From Aliivibrio_A sp016764915 (GTDB taxonomy: Bacteria > Pseudomonadota > Gammaproteobacteria > Enterobacterales > Vibrionaceae), in the NCBI GenBank assembly GCA_965224595.1, contig OZ245058.1, positions 1,302,001 through 1,366,000 of the forward strand: 64,000 nucleotides of DNA. Reading direction: 5' to 3'. Position 1 is the stretch's first letter. Every line of letters begins with the position of its first letter. The position numbers and the translations under genes were made by a program. The notes beneath the pieces are model-generated. The model was not told the origin of the DNA. It did no database searches and saw nothing but the letters and a program-made list of their open reading frames with translations. Positions 42,847 to 50,630 of this stretch are shown here, in pieces.

Positions 42847-43938
42847 ATGAATAACAGGCGCATTATTTGCGATAAAAAAACTATGCCTTTACAAACAGAT
42901 GAATTAAGAACACAACCTCTAGGACCGATGCCTACACCTGCTGAATTAAATACAGCTCATCCATTGACCAATGAAGTTGCAGAACATATTGAAAGCTCTC
43001 GACGCCAAGTTGAAGCGATTCTTTCAGGCCAAGATAACCGTTTATTGGTTGTTATCGGGCCTTGCTCAGTACACGATACTGTGGCCGCTTTAGATTACGC
43101 AACTCGACTTGCCGCTGTGCAGACACAATATTCAAATGAGTTATTCATTGTAATGAGAACTTATTTCGAAAAACCAAGAACCGTCGTTGGTTGGAAAGGA
43201 TTAATCACTGATCCAAACCTTAATGGAAGTTATGCATTAGAAGATGGATTACACAAAGCAAGGAAGCTACTGCTTGATATCAATAAACTGGGTTTAGCTG
43301 CAGGCACTGAGTTCCTTGATATGATCACTGGACAATATATTTCAGACTTGATTACTTGGGGCGCCATTGGTGCACGTACGACTGAATCGCAAATTCACCG
43401 TGAGATGGCTTCCGCACTCTCTTGTCCGGTTGGATTTAAAAATGGTACTGATGGCAATACCAAAATTGCCATTGATGCCATTAGAGCAGCCAGCGCTTCA
43501 CATTACTTCTACTCACCTGACAAACAGGGACGTATGACGGTATACCGCACATCAGGCAACCCATTTGGGCACATCATTTTACGCGGTGGCAAAACACCAA
43601 ACTATGATATTGAGTCGGTGTCAGTTGCATGTAAGAACCTAGAGCAATTTAATTTGCCACAACGTTTGATCGTCGACTTTAGCCACGCTAACTGCGAAAA
43701 ACAGCATCGACGTCAGCTTGATGTTGCTCAGGATGTCTGCCAACAGATTACGTCAGGCAGTCATTTTGTCGCAGGGATCATGGCTGAAAGTTTCATTTTA
43801 GAAGGTAATCAGTCAATGGCTGATCTTGATAACCTAATTTACGGTAAATCGATCACTGATCCATGTTTACATTGGGAAGATACTATCACCATGTTAGACA
43901 TGCTATCTTCTGCCGTTAAAACTCGCTGTAAGGATTAA
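42847..43938 (+). CDS. aroH: DAHP synthase, AroH-like
   Basis: A 363-aa class I 3-deoxy-7-phosphoheptulonate synthase, the first step of aromatic amino acid synthesis from PEP and erythrose-4-phosphate. The substrate motifs IGPCSVHD (about 70-77), MRTYFEKPRT and the GARTTESQ and FSHANCEKQHRRQ metal-site blocks are present. The C-terminal DPCLHWEDT matches E. coli AroH more than AroF/AroG. AGGAG at 42834-42838 fixes the ATG at 42847; the longer frame to 42712 overlaps the divergent gene. The likely effector is tryptophan by homology, but no TrpR operator was recognised. yajQ begins 2 bases after its stop. Confidence 0.9.
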   Translation: MNNRRIICDKKTMPLQTDELRTQPLGPMPTPAELNTAHPLTNEVAEHIESSRRQVEAILSGQDNRLLVVIGPCSVHDTVAALDYATRLAAVQTQYSNELFIVMRTYFEKPRTVVGWKGLITDPNLNGSYALEDGLHKARKLLLDINKLGLAAGTEFLDMITGQYISDLITWGAIGARTTESQIHREMASALSCPVGFKNGTDGNTKIAIDAIRAASASHYFYSPDKQGRMTVYRTSGNPFGHIILRGGKTPNYDIESVSVACKNLEQFNLPQRLIVDFSHANCEKQHRRQLDVAQDVCQQITSGSHFVAGIMAESFILEGNQSMADLDNLIYGKSITDPCLHWEDTITMLDMLSSAVKTRCKD

Positions 43939-43940
43939 TT

Positions 43941-44423
43941 ATGCCTGCCTTTGATATTGTATCTGAAGTCGATACTGTCGAACTTAAAAACTCTGTTGAA
44001 AACGCAACCAGAGAGCTGTCTACCCGTTTTGATTTTCGTGGAATAGAAGCCACATTTGAATTAAAAGGTGAGGTAGTCACTTTAACCTCGGAGTCTGATT
44101 TTCAACTCAATCAGCTGCTTGATATTTTGCGTTCCAACTTAGCCAAGCGTGGCGTTGATGCTAATGCTATGGATCCAAAAGACTTTACTCACCGTGGTAA
44201 GCTTTACCATCAAGATATTGGTTTTAAGCAGGGTATTGAGAGCTTAACAGCTAAAAAATTAGTCAAAGCAATTAAAGATGCCAAGCTAAAAGTACAAGTT
44301 GCGATTCAAGGTGAACAAGTTCGTGTTACTGGAAAAAAACGTGACGATCTGCAAGGCGTTATGGCTCTGGTTCGTGAAGTCGACCTGGATCAGCCTTTTC
44401 AGTTCACCAACTTCCGTGACTAA
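43941..44423 (+). CDS. yajQ: YajQ-family nucleotide-binding protein
   Basis: A 160-aa protein with the tandem ferredoxin-like fold of YajQ: MPAFDIVSEVD at the start, TRFDFRGI, and the C-terminal VTGKKRDDLQ and DLDQPFQFTNFRD. E. coli YajQ binds nucleic acid or nucleotides, and Xanthomonas homologues bind c-di-GMP. It follows aroH by 2 bases, so the two are co-transcribed, and a bidirectional terminator follows. Confidence 0.95.
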   Translation: MPAFDIVSEVDTVELKNSVENATRELSTRFDFRGIEATFELKGEVVTLTSESDFQLNQLLDILRSNLAKRGVDANAMDPKDFTHRGKLYHQDIGFKQGIESLTAKKLVKAIKDAKLKVQVAIQGEQVRVTGKKRDDLQGVMALVREVDLDQPFQFTNFRD

Positions 44424-44446
44424 ATAGAACTAAGTGACAATGGAAT

Positions 44447-44473
44447 AAAAGGCATCAAATTGATGCCTTTTTT
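44447..44473. terminator. Bidirectional terminator between yajQ and cobC
   Basis: AAAAGGCATCA and TGATGCCTTTTTT flank a 3-base loop. A/T runs on both sides allow it to end both convergent units. Confidence 0.95.
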
Positions 44474-44494
44474 ATATCCAATATTTCTCACACC

Positions 44495-45127
44495 CTACCG
44501 TAACGGCAAAGCGATCGACTCAACGGTTGTCACCGCCTCTTCAGCACCATCATGTTGGTAAATACTATGATCAATCGTAGTTACACTGGCATTGCCAATT
44601 TTCAGATGACTGAACAGTTTAGGATTACTGCTATCAATACCTAAAATGTGGCTGATTAGGACTCTAATGACGCCGCCATGCGTGATCAGCAGTATTGAGT
44701 GCTCGTTCCACTGATTCATAGAAGCAATGCACAGGAGCTCGTTCCAGCTTTTAATCACTCTATGCTCAAAATCAGCAAGGCACTCTGCATCGGGCAGTGG
44801 CTTTTTTGCCGGATCTTGCCAAAAACGCTCTAAGTGTGTCCATTCATCTTTCAGCTGCTCAAAAGGTTGGCCATCATAAAGTCCAAAATCCATTTCTCGA
44901 AAACCAGCCATACTCATCATAGGTATCTCACCTTCAGCATGAAGCTTATCAGCTAACTTTGAACAGCGTTGCAACGGTGAACTCACCACCAAATCAAATG
45001 TAATCGCTCCCCTCTTTAGAGCTTGAGCCATCTGTTCGATAATATCAGCGGATACTGGTACATCGGTTGAACCATATAACGCAGGCTCCCCTTCAACTTT
45101 GCCATGCCTTAATAGGTATATCTTCAT
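44495..45127 (-). CDS. cobC: Alpha-ribazole phosphatase CobC
   Basis: A 210-aa histidine phosphatase family enzyme: the opening MKIYLLRHGKVEG has the RHG motif (phospho-His8), and LLITHGGVIRVLIS supplies the second catalytic histidine. In B12 lower-ligand assembly it removes the phosphate from alpha-ribazole phosphate or the final cobalamin phosphate. Its start overlaps the end of cobS by 4 bases. It is the last gene of the minus-strand B12 run. Confidence 0.85.
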   Translation of the reverse strand: MKIYLLRHGKVEGEPALYGSTDVPVSADIIEQMAQALKRGAITFDLVVSSPLQRCSKLADKLHAEGEIPMMSMAGFREMDFGLYDGQPFEQLKDEWTHLERFWQDPAKKPLPDAECLADFEHRVIKSWNELLCIASMNQWNEHSILLITHGGVIRVLISHILGIDSSNPKLFSHLKIGNASVTTIDHSIYQHDGAEEAVTTVESIALPLR

Positions 45128-45897
45128 TGCACTACCGCCAAAATCATCAAATAAATAATGATTTCACTAATTTGCTGTGTCGCCCCCAAGCAATCTCCGG
45201 TGAATCCACCAATACGCTTCATAAGCCAGCGTTTAAACAGTTGACGAAACAGTAATAGTACCGGCAGCAACCACAATACCAAGGTGATAGGAAAATAGAG
45301 TAGCGGCACACAACCAATAGTCACCAATAGCAGTAGTTCAAGCACTGACTGCCGACTGGCGAGCGGTTTGCTCTTACTGGTATCAATATCACTGACATAG
45401 GGCATATCAAAGATCAAACTGGCCGCGACTGCTCTGGACAAGCCGTGGGCTAATAACAGAGACATACAGAAAAAAGAGAGATTAAATACCAAATCTGATA
45501 ACAGGACAAATTTAAACAGCAGCACCAGTATTAAGCTTGCTGCGCCATAAGTGCCTATCCGGCTATCCTTCATGATCAACAATCGCTTATCCGCTGTCAT
45601 TCCTCCACCGATACCATCTGCCATATCGGCCAATCCATCTTCATGAAAAGCACCGGTCAATAACAGACTAATTATCATAGAAATAACAATTGCTACACTG
45701 TCACTAAAGACCCGCTGTGAGCCATAAAAACTCAGAGCGGCAACCGCCCCTACCAGTAAACCAATAAGGGAAAAATAACGACCGGATTGATTAAGCAATC
45801 GACTTGAGTAAGGTGTATTTATCGGTATCGGTATACGAGTAAAAAAGCTCAATGCTAAGTAGAATAGATTGAGCTGTTTTTTTAGCAATAATCTCAA
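45124..45897 (-). CDS. cobS: Adenosylcobinamide-GDP ribazoletransferase CobS
   Basis: A 257-aa polytopic membrane protein (about five to seven segments) that joins adenosylcobinamide-GDP with alpha-ribazole. The Mg-binding signature HEDGLADMADGIGGG lies near residues 85-99. FYLALSFFTRIPIP at the start is typical. It overlaps cobC and cobT by 4 bases on each side, so translation is coupled. Confidence 0.94.
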   Translation of the reverse strand: MRLLLKKQLNLFYLALSFFTRIPIPINTPYSSRLLNQSGRYFSLIGLLVGAVAALSFYGSQRVFSDSVAIVISMIISLLLTGAFHEDGLADMADGIGGGMTADKRLLIMKDSRIGTYGAASLILVLLFKFVLLSDLVFNLSFFCMSLLLAHGLSRAVAASLIFDMPYVSDIDTSKSKPLASRQSVLELLLLVTIGCVPLLYFPITLVLWLLPVLLLFRQLFKRWLMKRIGGFTGDCLGATQQISEIIIYLMILAVVQ

Positions 45898-46934
45898 ACA
45901 GTCACTCCAGCACTTTCAAAGCTTGCCATGTCATTATAAAAACTGGCAGCTGCACGGAGCAGAGGCAATGCTAGAGCCGCTCCAGTCCCTTCCCCTAACC
46001 TAAGTTCCAAGTTAAGCAACGGTAAGCCCTGTAGGTCTGCAAGCAGCAATTTATGTCCCACCTCTTCTGATTGATGAGCGAATATCAGATAATCTCTTAC
46101 CGCAGGTTCAAGTTGGCAAGCTGCTAATGCTGCCGTCGTTACAATAAAGCCATCAATTAACACGGCAATACCAGCTTTGGCTGCGGCTAAAATAGCCCCT
46201 GTCATCTGAACAATTTCAAAACCGCCCACTTCGCTCATAATAGTTTTGGGATCGCGGCTCTCAAAACGATCGAGTGCTCGACCAATCAACTCTGTTTTTA
46301 ACGCTTTTTGCTCTGCCGTAATGCCTGTGCCACTGCCGACGCAAATGGATAACTCTTCGTTGGTAAAGGCCGCTAACATTGCCGAGGCCGAACTGGTATT
46401 GCCAATGCCCATCTCACCCACGATCAACAGATTACAGCCTTGTGCAACTAACGCTTCTACGACTTCAGCACCATGTTTTAAACCCAATTCAACGTGTGAC
46501 ATACTCATCGCCGCTTGTTCTGCTAGATTGTGCGTCCCGGCCCCTAAACGTCGACTTTCAAAAGAGGGATGAGATTGCTCAATTGGCTCAATGATGCCTG
46601 CATCCACCACTTTTAAAGCAATATTGTTCACTTTACAAAAACAGTTGATTGCCGCGCCACCATGGATAAAATTCAACACCATTTGACGAGTCACTGCACT
46701 CGGCGCAATACTGATACCCTGCTCTGCTATCCCATGATCTGCAGCGAAGACCACTGCCGTTGGGTTATTAATCGTTATTTTATCAATTGGAGCGTTTGAA
46801 TTCTGACTTTGCAGCAGTGCCAATTTTTTAGCCAGCGGCTCCAGCTGCCCTAATGCACCTAATGGTTTGGTTTTTTGATCAATTTTATGTTGGATTTGAG
46901 GCTCGAATTGGAGATCTAATTTTGATATGCTCAT
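45894..46934 (-). CDS. cobT: Nicotinate-nucleotide:DMB phosphoribosyltransferase CobT
   Basis: A 346-aa enzyme that makes alpha-ribazole phosphate from dimethylbenzimidazole. The active-site GEMGIGNTSSASAML (about 172-186), VFAADHGIAEQGIS and the C-terminal LGEGTGAALALPLLRAA with catalytic Glu are clear. ATG at 46934 is preferred (AAGAGAAG upstream); an in-frame start at 46982 runs into the btuD end and adds a non-family extension. cobU (cobinamide kinase) is not in this run. Confidence 0.94.
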   Translation of the reverse strand: MSISKLDLQFEPQIQHKIDQKTKPLGALGQLEPLAKKLALLQSQNSNAPIDKITINNPTAVVFAADHGIAEQGISIAPSAVTRQMVLNFIHGGAAINCFCKVNNIALKVVDAGIIEPIEQSHPSFESRRLGAGTHNLAEQAAMSMSHVELGLKHGAEVVEALVAQGCNLLIVGEMGIGNTSSASAMLAAFTNEELSICVGSGTGITAEQKALKTELIGRALDRFESRDPKTIMSEVGGFEIVQMTGAILAAAKAGIAVLIDGFIVTTAALAACQLEPAVRDYLIFAHQSEEVGHKLLLADLQGLPLLNLELRLGEGTGAALALPLLRAAASFYNDMASFESAGVTV

Positions 46935-46978
46935 CGTCTTCTCTTGGTAATATTTGAAAATTGAATTGAACCAGCCAC

Positions 46979-47737
46979 TCAACTGCGTTCAAAGATCAGA
47001 TACGGCTTATTATTGAGCTCTACTTTTTTAAGATTGGTATTAAAAACATAACTCAACGTCTGTTGGGTCATCACTCTACTAATATCACCAAAATCAACAC
47101 ACGCTCCCTCTTTTAGCAGTAACACCTTATCCGCTTCCTGCAGCGTTCGATTAAGATCATGATTGGCAATAATCACACAAATACCTAATCGGCTCACTTG
47201 GCGAATCAGCTGATACATTTTAGTTTCATGACCGACATCTAATGCGGTAGCTGGCTCATCAAGTAACAAATACCGGGCATTTGGATTTATTGACGGCCAA
47301 ATTTGCAAGCAGGAAGCCGCTAATCTAACTCGTTGCCACTCTCCACCCGACAGCTGATGAATACTTCTCTCCATCATCTCTTTAATATCTAGCGCAGTGA
47401 CCAAAAGAGTCACAACATCTTGAACACGATGTTTATCAATTAATGGGTTAATTACAGACATCGACAGGTAGTGCGCAACCGTGACGGAAAAGGCAGGCTT
47501 ATCTTGCTGCAGTAGATAGCTACGTTTAATGGCCAACTCTTCCAATGAACAGCTAGAGATTTCTTTACCTTCTACCTCAACGCTTCCTTGGTAACTGAAC
47601 AGGCCCGACAAACAAGAAATGAGGGTGCTTTTACCACTGCCATTAGGACCAATAATGTGCAGCACTTCCCCTTGTTTCAGCCCAAGTGAGATAGGTTGTA
47701 GACGTGGCATCATCGATACTTTATTAAGTTTAATCAC
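46979..47737 (-). CDS. btuD: Vitamin B12 ABC transporter ATPase BtuD
   Basis: A 252-aa ABC ATPase: Walker A GPNGSGKST (about 30-38), signature LSGGEWQR (about 125-132), Walker B YLLLDEPATALD and the H-switch ANHDL. It powers BtuC. It overlaps btuC by 8 bases. The periplasmic binding protein btuF is not in the window. Confidence 0.9.
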   Translation of the reverse strand: MIKLNKVSMMPRLQPISLGLKQGEVLHIIGPNGSGKSTLISCLSGLFSYQGSVEVEGKEISSCSLEELAIKRSYLLQQDKPAFSVTVAHYLSMSVINPLIDKHRVQDVVTLLVTALDIKEMMERSIHQLSGGEWQRVRLAASCLQIWPSINPNARYLLLDEPATALDVGHETKMYQLIRQVSRLGICVIIANHDLNRTLQEADKVLLLKEGACVDFGDISRVMTQQTLSYVFNTNLKKVELNNKPYLIFERS

Positions 47738-48725
47738 TGCTCTTTAACAACAACCAGATGAATACTGGCGCTCCTATTGATGTCGTCACTACGCCGACAG
47801 GCAATTCCGCTGACGACAGTAAAATACGAGATAAGGTATCCGAGAACACTAATAGGCTTGCGCCGAAAATAGCGGATAAAGGCAGCAAGTATTGGTTTTG
47901 AGCGCCAATACATAAACGAATTAGGTGTGGGATAACCAAACCAATGAAACCAATCACACCACCGAGAGCCACGCTTGCTCCAACCAGCAGTGACACCACT
48001 AAAATTAACTGCCAACGAAGCTTATCTACATTTAAACCCAACTGTTTAGCGTAAATCTCTCCCATCATCAACGTATCCAGCTGCTTACCTTTGCTGCATA
48101 ACCAAACAATGACAGGCAACATAAAAATAACCACACTGAGCTGCGTCCAACTCACGCCTCCTAAGTTGCCCATTAACCAATACATCAGCAGTCGTAGATT
48201 CAGATCATCACTGAAATAAAAGCCCCACGTCACTCCTGCACCAGAAAGGATGCCTAGCCCAACACCCACTAATAAGAGACGAGTGGTAGATAACCTCTGC
48301 CGACTTGCCAATGCCACCAATATCAATGTAAATACCAATGCTCCGCACATCGCGGCAAACATCATCACCTCTACCGAAGGAAAAACGGGAAGTAGAAACA
48401 TCACCACCACAAGCGCCAAACTTGCTCCGCCAGAAATTCCTAATATTCCTGGCTCCGCTAACGGATTGCCTAACAACACTTGTAAAGAGGCACCAGAAAC
48501 AGCTAGCGCGGCACCAACGGCGATTGCTGCAATTAATCGAGGCAATCTCAATTCAGTAATCAGCATTCTCTCTAAGTCACCCTCTGGCTTGAATGGCCAA
48601 ATGAATATCTCACCAACAGAGAGCGAGAATAGTGCCGTAACAATGAGCGCCGAGCACATCAGCACAAAAGCACCGAGCCAACGCCTCTTATGCTGTTTAT
48701 CTAATCGATACAGATCGATGCTCAA
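47730..48725 (-). CDS. btuC: Vitamin B12 ABC transporter permease BtuC
   Basis: A 331-aa FecCD-type permease with about ten membrane segments. GILGISGGASLALV (about 93-106) and GVIGFIGLVIPHLIRL (about 253-268, the BtuD-coupling loop) are family signatures. It overlaps astE by 4 bases and btuD by 8 bases. FecCD permeases can also carry siderophores, but the cob neighbours support B12. Confidence 0.88.
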   Translation of the reverse strand: MSIDLYRLDKQHKRRWLGAFVLMCSALIVTALFSLSVGEIFIWPFKPEGDLERMLITELRLPRLIAAIAVGAALAVSGASLQVLLGNPLAEPGILGISGGASLALVVVMFLLPVFPSVEVMMFAAMCGALVFTLILVALASRQRLSTTRLLLVGVGLGILSGAGVTWGFYFSDDLNLRLLMYWLMGNLGGVSWTQLSVVIFMLPVIVWLCSKGKQLDTLMMGEIYAKQLGLNVDKLRWQLILVVSLLVGASVALGGVIGFIGLVIPHLIRLCIGAQNQYLLPLSAIFGASLLVFSDTLSRILLSSAELPVGVVTTSIGAPVFIWLLLKSSD

Positions 48726-49759
48726 GACTCAATGACCTTGAGTTGGTCGCTGCTGATCTCGAGCTGTACGGGTTTCACTAACAGTGCGGCGCGCTGGTTT
48801 ATCGCGACATCTGCATTTGGAAACACCACAGCCTCACCACCTTCAATCGCATGATATTGCGTACTGTCGATATCCGTCGCTAATAAGTGTCCCTGGGGAA
48901 AGAAGCTGAAATTGGCTTGATTGTTGGGAAAGGTTAACTTGAACTCATCGCTTCGTTTGGTCAGCGTACGGCTCACTTGGTAGCTTTTTACCGAATTATT
49001 CCAACACTCTGTGGTTACTTGCTCTGCACAAATCAACTTTCGTAACCCTTGATCAAAATCGTTTAACGAGGCCAAGTCATTCTCTCCAATCTTTGCTACT
49101 TTGCCGAGCTCCATGGTTAATGCTTGAGCTGAGAAATTCTGAGCTGAATACCAACTAAAGGTTGGAGAAGCCGTGGTTGATAGCATCAGTGCCTCAATCT
49201 TACTTGCTTGTAAGAAGCAGCCTAACTCATTGGAGCGTGTGTCATTAGCCGTATGAGGACTGACCGCAAAAGTATAATGTTCTGAATCTCGTATTGCACA
49301 GTGAAGATCTAAGTGCCAGCGATCCTTCACTTCAGATTTAGCATAAAAGTGGGTGACTACAGTTTGTAAGTAATTCGCTATTTTATGTTCTTTATTCGTT
49401 TCAACATGACGCTCACCAAACAGTCGATTTAAATTCTCATCAACAAAGCGTGTAAACTGATTGGTGGCTTCTGGGTGGGCCAAAATAAAGAGGCAGCGAT
49501 GTTGTAACACTATATTTTCATTCAGGATGTCAGTGATTATACGGTCTACCAACTCCATTGGACCTGTTTCATCACCATGAACACCAGCAGAAATGATAAT
49601 ATCCTTACCACCACAATGAAAAGGGATGATCTCTACAATGCCACGGGAAATAAGCTTTACTCTAGTTCGATTACCCAGTTGAGTCTCCGTTGCTACCACT
49701 TCACTCGACATATTCAGCGTTTGAGAAAGAAAAAGTGCGCTACCGTTAGATGATTGCAT
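48722..49759 (-). CDS. astE: AstE/AspA-family zinc carboxypeptidase-like deacylase (succinylglutamate desuccinylase-like)
   Basis: A 345-aa protein of the AstE/aspartoacylase family. Zinc ligands are in SAGVHGDETGP (His and Glu, about 59-69) and in HLDLHCAI (about 148-155). The catalytic Glu lies in TMELGKVA. The ATG at 49759 is chosen since GGAG lies 6 bases upstream; an earlier ATG at 49771 has no ribosome site. AstE frees glutamate from succinylglutamate in the arginine succinyltransferase pathway. No other ast gene is nearby. The 4-base overlap with btuC puts it at the head of the B12 run. Confidence 0.82.
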   Translation of the reverse strand: MQSSNGSALFLSQTLNMSSEVVATETQLGNRTRVKLISRGIVEIIPFHCGGKDIIISAGVHGDETGPMELVDRIITDILNENIVLQHRCLFILAHPEATNQFTRFVDENLNRLFGERHVETNKEHKIANYLQTVVTHFYAKSEVKDRWHLDLHCAIRDSEHYTFAVSPHTANDTRSNELGCFLQASKIEALMLSTTASPTFSWYSAQNFSAQALTMELGKVAKIGENDLASLNDFDQGLRKLICAEQVTTECWNNSVKSYQVSRTLTKRSDEFKLTFPNNQANFSFFPQGHLLATDIDSTQYHAIEGGEAVVFPNADVAINQRAALLVKPVQLEISSDQLKVIES

Positions 49760-49871
49760 TTGTCGCTCCATGACAGGGGCCAGTTCGGAATAGTGAATAT
49801 AATGAACATTTTACTCTGTTTTTGATTATACAGAGTAACCATCAAATATCTGTATCCAAATATCGATAAAT

Positions 49872-49907
49872 AAAAAAAGCCGCGTAATTTTCATTACACG
49901 GCTTTTT
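49872..49907 (-). terminator. ihfA terminator
   Basis: AAAAGCCG(C)GTAA and TTAC(A)CGGCTTTTT form a long stem with one mismatch, followed by T on the minus strand. A second inverted repeat (TTACTCTG/CAGAGTAA, 49811-49838) nearby lies in the astE leader. Confidence 0.9.
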
Positions 49908-49926
49908 GCAAAAGATGAACTCTCTT

Positions 49927-50223
49927 TTATTTTTTAACTTCGATTGATTCAACTCGAGCTTTAAGCTTCTGCCCTGGTCTAAAGGTAACCACACGGCGAG
50001 CTGAAATAGGAATGTCTTGCCCTGTTTTTGGGTTTCGACCAGGCCTCTCACTTTTATCTCGAAGATCAAAGTTACCAAACCCAGATAATTTTACTTGTTC
50101 GCCATTTTCAAGTGCTTGTCGAATTTCTTCAAAAAACACCTCAACTGTCTCCTTGGCGTCACGTTTGCTAAGTCCAAGTGTTGTAAATAAGTTCTCTGCC
50201 AGATCGGCCTTGGTGAGCGCCAT
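49927..50223 (-). CDS. ihfA: Integration host factor alpha subunit
   Basis: A 98-aa DNA-bending protein, dimer partner of IhfB. The opening MALTKADLAENLF, the LSGFGNFDLRDK block and the beta-arm ERPGRNPKTGQDIPI with the intercalating proline match E. coli IhfA. A good ribosome site (AGGGAAG) precedes the start. It lies downstream of pheT as in E. coli, but here a pheT terminator and about 340 bases intervene. Confidence 0.97.
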   Translation of the reverse strand: MALTKADLAENLFTTLGLSKRDAKETVEVFFEEIRQALENGEQVKLSGFGNFDLRDKSERPGRNPKTGQDIPISARRVVTFRPGQKLKARVESIEVKK

Positions 50224-50568
50224 AGAACTTCCCTCAAAGGATTAAATATTAGTGTTGTCGAAATTTCTCACTTCGACCCGTAAACTTCTTATCAGGTTTT
50301 ATTCATTCTACCTGACTGTATACAGTGTATGCCAAGCGTATGATTTTCGCCAACTTTTTTCGCATGCCAGTTTTCATAAGGGCTAGAGCTGTGTAAAAAG
50401 TAGACGCTGGTGCCAGATCCCGTGTTAGATTTCCTTATTTACATAGTTGTTAATAACGATTTCTTCAAGAAAACAGAGAAAGAAACTAAATTTCAATATG
50501 TTACTAATCTCTTATAAAAACACTTTTTTTTAGCAGAAAATAGGGATAAATGGCCTTTAGGGTAAAAA
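50224..50568. other. Intergenic region with ihfA promoter
   Basis: This 345-base AT-rich stretch holds no gene. It presumably carries an ihfA promoter independent of pheST. A CTGTATACAG palindrome lies near 50315-50324 but lacks LexA spacing. Confidence 0.4.
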
Positions 50569-50596
50569 AAACCGACTACATTAATGTAGTCGGTTT
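50569..50596 (-). terminator. pheT terminator
   Basis: AAACCGACTACA and TGTAGTCGGTTT form a perfect 12-bp stem with a TTAA loop, followed on the minus strand by T-rich DNA. Confidence 0.95.
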
Positions 50597-50630
50597 AATA
50601 AGTGATTAATTACTGAAGTAAAAGTCGTAA

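Noticed and set aside
49760..49926. Cobalamin riboswitch before the astE/btu/cob run
   Set aside because: No B12-box or long conserved leader; only 167 bases with one 8-bp inverted repeat.
50300..50340. LexA-like box upstream of ihfA (CTGTATACAG)
   Set aside because: The spacing between CTGT and ACAG is 2 instead of 8, so it is not a LexA site.
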